The position numbers were made by a program, and so were the translations under genes. From positions 1-64,000 of the forward strand of contig CAYMGE010000001.1 in NCBI GenBank assembly GCA_964389925.1: a stretch of 64,000 nt of DNA. The letters run 5' to 3'. This stretch comes from CALECP01 sp964389925. Lineage in GTDB: Bacteria > Chloroflexota > Anaerolineae > Promineifilales > Promineifilaceae. This document shows positions 1-8,788 of this stretch, one piece after another (position 1 is the first letter of the stretch; each line of letters begins with the position of its first letter). Below the pieces are notes generated by a model, which did no database searches, was not told where the DNA came from, and worked only from the letters and a program-made list of their open reading frames with translations.

Positions 1-97
1 ATGAAGCAGGTACTTATAGCGTGTTGCACACTTTTGCACACGTTTAAGGTAGCAGTTCAATTGCTCACCGAACCATTGGCGTAGTATTGGTCAAAAT
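1..97. other. Unassigned left edge
   Basis: No convincing gene. A 27-codon plus-strand reading frame starts at base 1 and stops near 84, without a recognisable product. This stretch is simply the region downstream of the vWA gene. Confidence 0.3.
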
Positions 98-1354
98 TCA
101 AGGTAAGTCGAGATCGGAAAGCCGTACCGTTTTGCGACTTTCGAGCTTGATCGTCTTGCGCCCCTGATTTGAGAATCCCTGTCCTTTCTCCAATCGTTGT
201 GCCTCCTCAAGGGCGGCTTGCGCCATATCCATTTCACCGAGATCGAGCAGACGGGTGTGGGCAGCGCGGAGCTTGCGCGTCGCGCCCGCGATGTTACCGT
301 CATCTGCCTCACTCAACGCTTGGGTTTGTAGCTTATAGGCAGTGATGCGCTCGACAACGTTCATCACACGGCTGTTCATGCGCGTTGTGGCAGAATCGGC
401 CGTCACATCCATCATCAAATTGACCCGCTGCTTAACCCCATACTGCCCCTCCACAGGCACATCATAGGTCAATTCCGCTTGGGCAAACCGATAACGCCCC
501 GGCGCACGTGATGGAATCAGCAGTTCGACCAAGTAGGCTGCACCGCTGTCAGAGAGTTCTGGCAACTCGGCCGAGACCGTCCGACCCTGCACGGCTCCGT
601 GTGTCACATCTTTAATCAACGGCGTTACCTGCCAAACACGCTGCGTCTCAACCCCTTGCACAAGCAACAGGCGCAGCGACAAATTTTGCGCGGAAACCTG
701 CATCTGTGTGAAAACATCTTGGAAGATGTTGTTGATGTCGCTTGGATGCTTGATTTGAGCCGCGTAGCCGGGTGATGCGCCTTTTCCTTCAATTTCGAGC
801 AGTAAATCTTCCTTCCAGTCCTTACCCAGCCCCAAGGCCACGATTGGTACGCCGAGCCGTCCCGCCTCTGCCGCCTGTTCATAACAGAGTGGTCTGTTGC
901 TCGTTTCCCCATCGGTCAAGAGAATCATGCGGCTGACACGATCAGGGCTGTGATGCTTGCGAATTTCTGTCAGTGCAGCCGCCATCGCTGGCCCCATGTT
1001 TGTCGTGCCGCCCGCGATCAGGCGGTTCACCTTCTTTCGTAACATCGCCCGATCTTGAGCCGAAGTAGCGGGGACGATCACCTTGAAACGACCGTTAAAG
1101 GCGACAACGGAGATTTTATCGTCGGGCTTTAGCTGGTCGATTAACGTGACGACCGCCTCACGCAGTTGAGCGATGCGCCGCCCCGTCATCGAGCCGCTTC
1201 TATCGAGAACGAGGCTAAAGTTGAGCGGCATCTGCACATTTGCGGCCGCCATCCCCGGTCTAATCTCAAAGTAGGCATAGACGAGCTGTGGTTGATTGAG
1301 GTGGGGGGCGGTGGTTTTATTGAATTCGGCCGAAAAATTGACAATATCTGACAT
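98..1354 (-). CDS. von Willebrand factor A (TerY/CoxE-type) domain protein
   Basis: Cytoplasmic vWA protein of 418 residues, last gene of the ten-gene signalling operon. The MIDAS metal site is complete: DRSGSM at about residue 51, a Thr in GGTTNMG, and the LLTDGE aspartate near residue 150. About 200 residues of beta-rich region follow, then a helical segment and a basic tail with two repeated Thr motifs (KTIKL and KTVRL). I chose the ATG at 1354 because GGAGAG lies 7 nt upstream; an in-frame TTG at 1369 lacks this. There is no signal peptide or membrane segment. In TerY-P type systems a vWA protein is the usual partner of the kinase and PP2C. I infer it is a substrate or adaptor of the neighbouring kinases. 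Confidence 0.88.
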   Translation of the reverse strand: MSDIVNFSAEFNKTTAPHLNQPQLVYAYFEIRPGMAAANVQMPLNFSLVLDRSGSMTGRRIAQLREAVVTLIDQLKPDDKISVVAFNGRFKVIVPATSAQDRAMLRKKVNRLIAGGTTNMGPAMAAALTEIRKHHSPDRVSRMILLTDGETSNRPLCYEQAAEAGRLGVPIVALGLGKDWKEDLLLEIEGKGASPGYAAQIKHPSDINNIFQDVFTQMQVSAQNLSLRLLLVQGVETQRVWQVTPLIKDVTHGAVQGRTVSAELPELSDSGAAYLVELLIPSRAPGRYRFAQAELTYDVPVEGQYGVKQRVNLMMDVTADSATTRMNSRVMNVVERITAYKLQTQALSEADDGNIAGATRKLRAAHTRLLDLGEMDMAQAALEEAQRLEKGQGFSNQGRKTIKLESRKTVRLSDLDLP

Positions 1355-1377
1355 AGAGACTCTCCGCAAAATCTAAC

Positions 1378-2889
1378 TCAGGCATCACATTGGGCGACAT
1401 CTGGAATCTCAATCGTCACCCCTGCTTGTATCTGGCTGGCATTATCACCGATCACGTCGCGGTTGAAATCGTGAATGCAGCCGTAGAAATCGAACGATCC
1501 CATCAGGCGACGTGCGATGCCACCAAGTGTATCTCCGCCTTCTATCACGTATGTTGTTAGCATAGGTTCGGCACTGCACGTTTCCATAGATACAAACTCT
1601 GTTGCCGTTGCGAGTGTAACAAATTTTTCTGGGTAAGACCTATCGATAATAACGGCGAAAGGCGCCTCTTCGCAGCCAAACCACTTTCGATAAATCATAT
1701 CGTAAGTTCCGTCAATTTTCATTTGCTGGAGTGTCGCGTCCATCAACGTTTGTATCTCGGTGTTCTGCTTTGCTGCCAATGCGCTGTAAGGCTCGCTTGT
1801 AAAGGGATCACCCACAACGACGAGCGGCGGATTATCGCGTGCAAAACTGAGCATGGCCGTTCCATCAGATGTGTACGCCTCGACAATACCCGTTTTGACT
1901 GCATCGATTCCTTCTTGGTGCGTTTCGTAAACCTTGGCAATCGGCGGGACTTTATATTGACACCAACGTGGCATTTCCTCTTCGATGTTGGGTATTGCGG
2001 TGGTACTTGCTTGACCAGAAACATTTTGCCCATCTAGGTCACAAATGCTAGTGATGCCTGAGTCGGGATGCACGATGATGCGTGCGCCGTCCTCGAAATA
2101 GTTGATGGTGCAGCTAACGCGCTCACAGCGTTCGAAGGTGCGCGTCACGGCCGCAATCGTCAAATGCGCCTCCCCACGCTCCAAAATAGCAAACTTTTCA
2201 TCCCCACCGACAAACTTGAACTCAACCACACTGGTGTCGCCAAACCAACGTCGCACAAACTCATTGGCGATGTCGAGTTCAAAGCCGACGCGCTCGCCAT
2301 CTTCATTAACATAGCTAAATGGCTCAAAATCTTCATGAACGGCGATAATTATCTTCCCATCATTGAGGAGTTGATCGATGGTGACCACTTCAGGAATAGG
2401 CGTTGGCTCTGTCTCGACTTCGTCATCGGCCGTCTCTTCCTCAGTAGTGACCGTCGTGACTTCGGTAGGCTCAGATGTTGGCTCATCTGTGGGCGATGGG
2501 ACAACCGTCGCCTCGGCCGCCAACACCATGCACTGCACAGACAGCGGTATTTCGCCAGCGTCAGTTGCTAGGGCTACTTGGATGATAACGGGAGTGTCGC
2601 TTGTGACGGCATCGGCCGAATAGTTTGTGATCGTGCCTTCAGATGGTGAGAAGGTGCCAGAGGAGGCACTCCACCTTATTGTTGCACCGGCTGGCAACGG
2701 TTGTCCAGCCTTGCTGTCCACTGAAAAGGGCAATGCTGCTCCCGATTCAATCTCGCACGGTGAGACTGCCACAATTTGAAAGTCGTTGGCTGATGACAGT
2801 TCTTCCTCCGGTTCAGCCGGCTGGCTGCATGAAACAGCCAGTAAGGTGACAATGAGAGTGAGCAAAAGCCATTTTCTAAACTGAAACAT
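1378..2889 (-). CDS. Lipoprotein with family-3 solute-binding domain and C-terminal LysM
   Basis: 503-residue predicted lipoprotein. The signal peptide ends in a lipobox (LAVSC, Cys21), followed by an Ig-like segment (about 35-125) and a Thr/Glu/Pro-rich linker to about 170. Next is a family-3 periplasmic amino-acid-binding fold (about 170-410, with typical motifs EPFSYVNEDG and GFELDIANEF). A LysM domain occupies about 445-498 (GDTLGGIARRLMG). AGGAG precedes the ATG. No ABC permease or ATPase gene is nearby. It lies 11 bp after a transmembrane kinase gene. Known use of the fold: ligand capture outside the membrane. Inference: it is a sensor or ligand presenter for the kinase operon rather than a transporter subunit. 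Confidence 0.85.
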   Translation of the reverse strand: MFQFRKWLLLTLIVTLLAVSCSQPAEPEEELSSANDFQIVAVSPCEIESGAALPFSVDSKAGQPLPAGATIRWSASSGTFSPSEGTITNYSADAVTSDTPVIIQVALATDAGEIPLSVQCMVLAAEATVVPSPTDEPTSEPTEVTTVTTEEETADDEVETEPTPIPEVVTIDQLLNDGKIIIAVHEDFEPFSYVNEDGERVGFELDIANEFVRRWFGDTSVVEFKFVGGDEKFAILERGEAHLTIAAVTRTFERCERVSCTINYFEDGARIIVHPDSGITSICDLDGQNVSGQASTTAIPNIEEEMPRWCQYKVPPIAKVYETHQEGIDAVKTGIVEAYTSDGTAMLSFARDNPPLVVVGDPFTSEPYSALAAKQNTEIQTLMDATLQQMKIDGTYDMIYRKWFGCEEAPFAVIIDRSYPEKFVTLATATEFVSMETCSAEPMLTTYVIEGGDTLGGIARRLMGSFDFYGCIHDFNRDVIGDNASQIQAGVTIEIPDVAQCDA

Positions 2890-2900
2890 TTGGTGTTCTC

Positions 2901-4151
2901 CTAGGGGGTCGGCCGAATGGTCAAAGACTTTGTGTACGACGAATCACCACAACCAGCCAATGACACCCTGCTTTGTATGATAGCGGTTGTGCTATCGGGT
3001 TCAAATTCCACTTCGCATTGGTTTTCGGCAATCACATTGCCGCTTGTCGCCTGCCACTGACAGCTCAACGCGCGTTCCGCATCATCTTCATCACGCATCG
3101 AGATGTGAATTGGGTCGCCAGCCAAGACAGACACTTGGTCGGAGCCACTGACGCGATCAACAGACAGCCTGCTGTCTGTCGCAACAGATGAGACGCGCCA
3201 CACAAGATCGGGGGGCGTACACGCCGTTTCATCTCCAGCAAGCACAAGATATGCGCCAATCGCCAGCACAACGGCAACAACACCTGCAACCGCCAGCATC
3301 CATTTTTTCAATCCGCCACCACTACCAGCATCAACAACAGTGGGCGTACTGTCAAACAACGCTTCACAAAATGCCTCAACCGTCTCAAAACGTTGATCTG
3401 GCTGTGTTGACAACGCCTTCACCAGCACTCTGTCAATCCGATCCTCAATTGCGTTCACAACCTGACTTGGTGGGAGTAGCTGATAGTTGTGAATTTGACT
3501 GTCTGTGCCAATCGAAATTGTCGCGTTTGTCAGCAGATGGTAGACAGTTGCGCCCAACGAGTAGACATCGGAGAAAACGCCCGTATGTCCGCGATATTGC
3601 TCAGGCGGACTATAGCCGGGCGAGACGGCTTTTGCCCCTTTGAGCGTCGGTTTCCCCGCCACCGTTTCAGCCTTGGCAATCCCAAAATCAACGAGAATCG
3701 CGTTCCCATTTTTGTCAATGACGATGTTCGCGGGCTTAATATCACGGTGAATGATGACTGGATCACAATCATGCAGATAGGAAACAGCCGTACACACCTG
3801 CTCAATCCAAGGCTTAATTTCTGCCAATGCAAAAGGGCGTTGTTGCTGTTGTAAAAGTAACTCTAAATTGTCGCCCTCAATATAATCCATCACCAAAAAC
3901 TGTCCCTGATTGGGCAGAATAAAGTGATCGGTGACACGAGGCAGATTGGCATGACGCAGACCGGCCAGCGTGGCGGCTTCAAAGAGAAACTGCTCTCGGG
4001 ATTCCGCGCTAGCGGCCGTATTCTCTTTTAAGGCCACGGGGTGATTGAGGGCTAAGTCCCATGCGCGATAGATATTTCCAAACCCACCCCCGCCGATATG
4101 CCTGACGATGCGATAACGGCTGTTTATCACATATCCTTTTTGTAAGGGCAT
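2901..4151 (-). CDS. Transmembrane Ser/Thr protein kinase
   Basis: 416-residue Hanks-type kinase (PknB-like). All catalytic elements are visible: glycine loop GGGGFG (20-25), Lys42 in VALKE, HRD at 135-137 within HRDIKPAN, DFG at 155-157, and the activation/P+1 motif SPGYSPPEQY. One membrane helix (about 284-306) follows the kinase domain. It leaves roughly 105 residues outside the membrane, with several cysteines that could form disulfides. The start is supported by GGAGAGA just upstream of the ATG at 4151. It sits between the FHA zinc-ribbon gene and the solute-binding lipoprotein gene. The exported tail is a plausible contact site for that lipoprotein, which is inference. Confidence 0.93.
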   Translation of the reverse strand: MPLQKGYVINSRYRIVRHIGGGGFGNIYRAWDLALNHPVALKENTAASAESREQFLFEAATLAGLRHANLPRVTDHFILPNQGQFLVMDYIEGDNLELLLQQQQRPFALAEIKPWIEQVCTAVSYLHDCDPVIIHRDIKPANIVIDKNGNAILVDFGIAKAETVAGKPTLKGAKAVSPGYSPPEQYRGHTGVFSDVYSLGATVYHLLTNATISIGTDSQIHNYQLLPPSQVVNAIEDRIDRVLVKALSTQPDQRFETVEAFCEALFDSTPTVVDAGSGGGLKKWMLAVAGVVAVVLAIGAYLVLAGDETACTPPDLVWRVSSVATDSRLSVDRVSGSDQVSVLAGDPIHISMRDEDDAERALSCQWQATSGNVIAENQCEVEFEPDSTTAIIQSRVSLAGCGDSSYTKSLTIRPTP

Positions 4152-4175
4152 TCTCTCTCCAGACTACAGCGCGTT

Positions 4176-4946
4176 TTACGCTGTGTAATAGGTTAGCACA
4201 ACCAAACCAAAGCGTAGCTCATCCCCATTATTGAGCGGTTGCCGCTGGCCTGTTTGTAGTCTCTGGCGGTTCACATACGTGCCATTGACCGATTGGTTAT
4301 CTTCTAGCAACCCTTGATAGCCTTCTATGTACAACTTCGCATGTCTGCGACCAACGCCACCCTCTTCGCCGCCGTGTGGGGTGAGGTCAATGTCGGGGAA
4401 GTGGCCTTTGCTGGGGTCTTCTCGGCCGATCATCAGCTCGCTTTTCCCCGATGGGACAGCAATTGAAACGTTCGTCACCTTGACAACGAGGCGAGGCGAC
4501 AAACTTGGCTGGGAGGCTGGTGCCGTGTCAATAGGCAGTTGAGGGGGCGTATAGGGAGGTTCTTCTAATGGGGGCAGTACGTTGATTTCTTCTATGACTG
4601 GCTGTGATGCACCGACGAATGCACCGCAGTTATCACAAAACTGACTGCCCGCTTGTAGTGAAACGCCACAAGATGAGCAGTTTGTTGTCTCAGAGGGAGG
4701 TGGCAGCGGCACAGGAGTGTCACCAATTTGTGTTGGTGGTAGTGCCAAAGGCGTGCCGCAATTGCCACAAAACGCCTCCCCCGGCATTACAGTCTCGTGA
4801 CAGCTCGGGCAATTATCATCATAAAACACAGACACCGGCGGCTCGTAGGGGGGTGAAACGGGATCGACATTACTCAAAGGTGAGCCGCAGTTATCGCAAA
4901 AGGCGGCTCCGGGCATTACTTGGGTACGACAAGTAGGACAATTCAT
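4176..4946 (-). CDS. Triple zinc-ribbon protein with C-terminal FHA domain
   Basis: 256 residues. Three CxxC...CxxCG double-cysteine zinc ribbons occupy about residues 3-110, separated by proline-rich linkers. An FHA phosphothreonine-binding domain fills about 155-256, with LMIGRE, a GRRHA element and SVNGTYVN. The FHA residue before RH is Arg rather than the common Ser, so affinity may differ. I chose the ATG at 4946 because AGGA lies 8-9 nt upstream and the ribbon motif starts there; ten extra in-frame codons upstream have no such support. Known family role: FHA domains dock phospho-Thr peptides made by the kinases. It probably bridges kinase and substrate in the cytoplasm. Confidence 0.88.
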   Translation of the reverse strand: MNCPTCRTQVMPGAAFCDNCGSPLSNVDPVSPPYEPPVSVFYDDNCPSCHETVMPGEAFCGNCGTPLALPPTQIGDTPVPLPPPSETTNCSSCGVSLQAGSQFCDNCGAFVGASQPVIEEINVLPPLEEPPYTPPQLPIDTAPASQPSLSPRLVVKVTNVSIAVPSGKSELMIGREDPSKGHFPDIDLTPHGGEEGGVGRRHAKLYIEGYQGLLEDNQSVNGTYVNRQRLQTGQRQPLNNGDELRFGLVVLTYYTA

Positions 4947-5019
4947 CTGTTTATTCCTGACGCGCATCAAGCGCAAGTAGTTGGGCTATACTTTATGTTT
5001 TACGAATAAAGTCTGACCT

Positions 5020-6714
5020 TCATATTTTGTGTAATAATTGTTTCGCCTGACTATTGGCAGGGTCTATTTCCAACGCTTTCCGCACCATTCGTTTGGCTTT
5101 CCAACGATTATTCATGGCAAGATAGGACACGGCGACGTTCGAGACATAGGTGGCGTTGTGTGGGTCTAACTGCATCGCCTGTTCCTGTGCTTTGATGGCA
5201 GCGGGATACTCCTGTAGGCAGTGTAGAATCAACCCGAAAAGGTTGTAGGCAAAGGCGTTTGTCGAGTCGCGTTGCAAGGCTCTTTCAATGAGAGCGCGAG
5301 CCTGCTTGTAATCTTGAAGATGATGCAAAATTTGAGCAGCTCCAATAAAGGCATCGGCCGATTCCGGTTCCAATGCCGCGGCCACCTTAAACGCATCAAA
5401 AGCCGTTTTATTTTTCCCCAGCGTAAAGGCAATGTGTCCAAACTCGTTGTAGATGGCGGCAATCTTTGGGTTACAGGCAATGGCGCGTTCATACGCAGCA
5501 TAAGCGTCTGTCAGCTTGTTCAAGCGCATGTAGAGCTGACCGATCAACTGCTTGTGTCGCGCTTCGGCCGAGTTCAACGCTTCCGCTTTTTCGGCAACTG
5601 TGAGAGCCTCTTGCAAACGCCCTTGTCCCATATATGCAACCCCAAGCAGGTGTAAATACTCGGTATTTTGGGTTTCATAGCGGATAGCCTGCTCGAATTC
5701 GGCCGCAGCGCGGGTCAACACACCGGCACGCAAATAGTCGGCTCCCTGAGAGGCGTGTCTGCTAGCCGTATGGCGGCTGATCGGGGAAGACGAGGGTATT
5801 TTGTGGGCGATAGTCGGCATGGGTGTGAGTGATGTGCCATCACGCACGCAGAAATGGGTATTCGGCCGATTGACAAATCCACAAAGTGGACAGCGAACGC
5901 CCGTTGTTAGGTCAATCGCCGCGAGCGCACGCAAAAATGCACGTGCATCGGCAAAACGAAATTTCGGGTTCATCGCCATTGAGCGCATCACGGCGGCTTC
6001 GACGGCGGCCGAGATCGTTGGGTTGATTTCACGAGGTGGTTGCAACGGCTTGTTTTTCTTCAGCCGTGCATGAAACGCATCGGGTGGCACAACGCCCGTC
6101 AACATGCAGTAGAGCGTCGCGCCCAACGCATACACGTCAGAACGCGCATCGGTTGTGCCGATATACTGTTCGCTGGGCGAAAAACCGGGCGAAAACGCTT
6201 TGGCAATTCTAGCCGTGCGCTTGCTTGGATTGAAGCGTTTAGCGATGCCAAAATCGACGAGAATGGGGCGATTATCGGGTGTGATTTTGATGTTGGGGGG
6301 CTTAATATCGCGGTGTATGATGGGCGGAGACTGCTCGTGCAGATAGGCGACTGCGCCACACACTTCTTTCATCCAATCGATCACCTGCGCCTCATCCAGC
6401 GTGCCGCGTTGTGCCATAACGATGTGTGTTAGCTCTTCCCCTTCGATAAAGTCCATCACCAAAAAGAGCTTGCCACCCGCCGCGATGAAGAAATCGCTGA
6501 CGATGGGCAAGTTGGGATGACGCAGGTTGGCCAGTGTGCTGGCCTCAAACTGGAACTGCTCGGCCGCCTCGGCCGAATCGTTAAAGCTCATTTTGATCGC
6601 CAACTGCTTCCCGCGCAGTTGCAGATGTTCCGCCAAGTAGACAGCCCCAAACCCACCCTTGCCGAGCAATTTGACGATGCGATAGCGGCCTTGCAGTTCA
6701 GTTGGGATGTTCAT
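5020..6714 (-). CDS. Soluble Ser/Thr protein kinase with zinc ribbon and TPR repeats
   Basis: 564 residues. The N-terminal kinase has GKGGFG (18-23), Lys41 in LAIK, HRDIKPPN (134-141) and DFG (154-156), followed by FSPGFSPSEQY. A zinc ribbon near residue 277 reads CPLCG...FCVRDG, so the fourth ligand Cys is replaced by Asp. About six TPR units run from about 330 to the end (for example DAYAAYERAIACNP and RALIERALQRD). No membrane helix is seen, unlike the other operon kinase. It ends 73 bp before the FHA zinc-ribbon gene and starts 8 bp after the PP2C gene. The TPRs suggest assembly with partner proteins. Confidence 0.93.
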   Translation of the reverse strand: MNIPTELQGRYRIVKLLGKGGFGAVYLAEHLQLRGKQLAIKMSFNDSAEAAEQFQFEASTLANLRHPNLPIVSDFFIAAGGKLFLVMDFIEGEELTHIVMAQRGTLDEAQVIDWMKEVCGAVAYLHEQSPPIIHRDIKPPNIKITPDNRPILVDFGIAKRFNPSKRTARIAKAFSPGFSPSEQYIGTTDARSDVYALGATLYCMLTGVVPPDAFHARLKKNKPLQPPREINPTISAAVEAAVMRSMAMNPKFRFADARAFLRALAAIDLTTGVRCPLCGFVNRPNTHFCVRDGTSLTPMPTIAHKIPSSSPISRHTASRHASQGADYLRAGVLTRAAAEFEQAIRYETQNTEYLHLLGVAYMGQGRLQEALTVAEKAEALNSAEARHKQLIGQLYMRLNKLTDAYAAYERAIACNPKIAAIYNEFGHIAFTLGKNKTAFDAFKVAAALEPESADAFIGAAQILHHLQDYKQARALIERALQRDSTNAFAYNLFGLILHCLQEYPAAIKAQEQAMQLDPHNATYVSNVAVSYLAMNNRWKAKRMVRKALEIDPANSQAKQLLHKI

Positions 6715-6722
6715 ATTGCAGA

Positions 6723-7988
6723 TTAAAGTGCTTCAATCGTCACAACAATAACGCTGATATTGTCTTCTCCGCCAGCTAGGTTGGCGCGGTCAACCATCAT
6801 CTCACATGCTTGTTGCGAATCGGCCGTTGACAACAGCACCTCCGCCATTCCTTCATTTCGCAATGGCTCCCACACGCCATCGCAACACAAAATGAGGCGA
6901 TCATGGGGGGCAAGCTCGGCCGAAAACAGATCGACCTCCACCCCATCCGGATCGCCCACGCTGCGGTAGATGATGCTGCGGCGATCATCACTGTAAAGGG
7001 CTTCCTCGTCCAATTCGCCAGCCTCGACCAGTCTGGCAACGAGTGAATGGTCTTGTGTCAGTTTTGTCAGTTCCCCATTGCGCCAGAGATAGGTGCGGCT
7101 ATCACCCACGTTGGCGATGACGGCTTGTGTGTCGAGCAGAAGCGCGGCGGTGACAGTTGACCCCATATTTGTTTGTGTCTCCTCTTGTAAGTCGCACACA
7201 AGCTGATTGGCGGTGTGAATCGCTGTCGAGAGCGTGTGTTCCATCTCCTCTTTTGTGATGACTGCGCCCTGTAGTGCGCGGTCGGCGAGCGTTGTGAGGA
7301 TGGCTCGGCCGATTTGCCGCACGACCATGCGACTCGCCACATCGCCTCCCTTCGCGCCACCCATCCCGTCAGCAATGACAAAACAACCGAGTGCCTGCTG
7401 GCTGACCCCGTTTAACATACCTGTCACCGACAGCGCAAGCAGGCTATCTTCATCCACCTCGCGCACCTGTCCCACATCGGACTGATAGCCAATCTGCCAA
7501 CGCACACCATAGCCGTTTGATGTTGGCAATTCGGGTGCGCTCGGCTCCTCGCTTGATTTCACCAGATAAATTATGCCCTTATCTTCAAGACAGACGGTAC
7601 TATCGACCGGCACGCTGACTGTCTCAGCGAGTGCCAACAGCTCGACCTGCAAATGTGTGGTTAGCTCAACCCCACAATTCGCGCAGAATTTATCCTCCAT
7701 CGCCAGCAGTTCTGCCCCGCATGTCGCACAGCGGCACAAATCCTCTGTTGTGTAAAGTGTGCCATTTTCAATTTTCCGCTGCTCCACTACTTGATAGCGT
7801 TGGCAGATGATATGTGGAATTACGCGCTGTTCTTTTGCGACTTGGCGTAGCGGTGCGCCTGTGGGCAACTCGCCTGTATGACGTGTCTCCACCGCGACGA
7901 CTGTCAGCGACGTGTTGCACTTGAGACAAAATTCAGCGTTTGGTCGATTTGCTTCTTGGCAGTTTGGACAAATTTTTGTGTTTATCAT
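6723..7988 (-). CDS. Zinc-ribbon PP2C-family Ser/Thr phosphatase
   Basis: 421 residues. Two zinc ribbons are present (CPNC...CLKC at about 7-25 and CATC...CANC at about 86-110). A PP2C domain occupies about 165-421, with metal-binding and catalytic motifs VDEDS, ADGMGG, NVGDSRTY, DHS, CCDGVWE and GGEDNIS. The active site appears intact. It is encoded between the two-ribbon gene and the TPR kinase gene with gaps of 7-8 bp. Expected role: removing phosphate from Ser/Thr on the operon's kinases and their substrates, in the cytoplasm. Confidence 0.92.
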   Translation of the reverse strand: MINTKICPNCQEANRPNAEFCLKCNTSLTVVAVETRHTGELPTGAPLRQVAKEQRVIPHIICQRYQVVEQRKIENGTLYTTEDLCRCATCGAELLAMEDKFCANCGVELTTHLQVELLALAETVSVPVDSTVCLEDKGIIYLVKSSEEPSAPELPTSNGYGVRWQIGYQSDVGQVREVDEDSLLALSVTGMLNGVSQQALGCFVIADGMGGAKGGDVASRMVVRQIGRAILTTLADRALQGAVITKEEMEHTLSTAIHTANQLVCDLQEETQTNMGSTVTAALLLDTQAVIANVGDSRTYLWRNGELTKLTQDHSLVARLVEAGELDEEALYSDDRRSIIYRSVGDPDGVEVDLFSAELAPHDRLILCCDGVWEPLRNEGMAEVLLSTADSQQACEMMVDRANLAGGEDNISVIVVTIEAL

Positions 7989-7995
7989 GATATAC

Positions 7996-8745
7996 CTAGC
8001 TAAATTGACTGCCCCCGCAGCTTGAGCAAAGTGTCACTGTAGATACAACGCCTAAGCCGCATGTATCACAATACTTGTCGGGAGTAATAGTTGGCGTATA
8101 TTGTTGAGGAATGATGGTTGGCGTATATGATTGCGATGCAACGGGGCGACTGGTGGATGCGCCGCACGTGGTGCAGAATAGGGCATTGTCCAACAGGTTG
8201 GCTTGACAGCTCTTACACTTTTTAGCAGGCTCAGGTGCTTTGGTAATGGTTGGGGCAACGGGTTGACCACAGGTGGTGCAGAAGCGCATTCCCGGTCGGA
8301 GGGACGATTGACAGCTTGTACAGGTGAGGGGATCGGCCGATTCCTCCTTTTGTCCCTCTTCCTCCTCCATAGCGAGCAGCACAGTTTTAGGAAAAGGATC
8401 CACAGGATCGGGCATGAAAGCGGGCGGTTGTGCCTCCAATGTATCGAGTATGGACTGGGATATAGGTGGTTGGGTTGGGTCGGCCGCTTCTACATCAGGT
8501 TCAGGCAATGGGATAGGCATGTCGAAAAATGATTCATCCTCGTCCATCTCGGCGGCAGGCGATGTAGACGATCCAAGTGCTTCTTCCACCACATCAGGCT
8601 CCACCACATCAGGTGGAGAGACCAGCTCACGACATAATGTCAAAAGTGTCTCATCCTGTAACGTGCCGGCTTCATAAGCTGCCATTGTTGCCCGACCCAA
8701 CGCGAGTAGCTTTGTTGCTATTTTTTCTACTTCAATGTAGTCCAT
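7996..8745 (-). CDS. Triple zinc-ribbon protein of unknown function
   Basis: 249 residues with no enzymatic domain. A helical N-terminal part (about 1-45) is followed by a long acidic, Pro/Ser-rich spacer (45-140). Three zinc ribbons of the CxxC...CxxCG type follow (starting near residues 141, 175 and 227). No signal peptide or TM is seen. Ribbon architecture and spacing match those fused to the FHA and PP2C proteins on either side. Inference: a scaffold that shares a binding partner with them. Confidence 0.8.
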   Translation of the reverse strand: MDYIEVEKIATKLLALGRATMAAYEAGTLQDETLLTLCRELVSPPDVVEPDVVEEALGSSTSPAAEMDEDESFFDMPIPLPEPDVEAADPTQPPISQSILDTLEAQPPAFMPDPVDPFPKTVLLAMEEEEGQKEESADPLTCTSCQSSLRPGMRFCTTCGQPVAPTITKAPEPAKKCKSCQANLLDNALFCTTCGASTSRPVASQSYTPTIIPQQYTPTITPDKYCDTCGLGVVSTVTLCSSCGGSQFS

Positions 8746-8788
8746 GTGCGTCTTCTCTCCAAAAATGTATTATGACAAGTGCGCCCGT

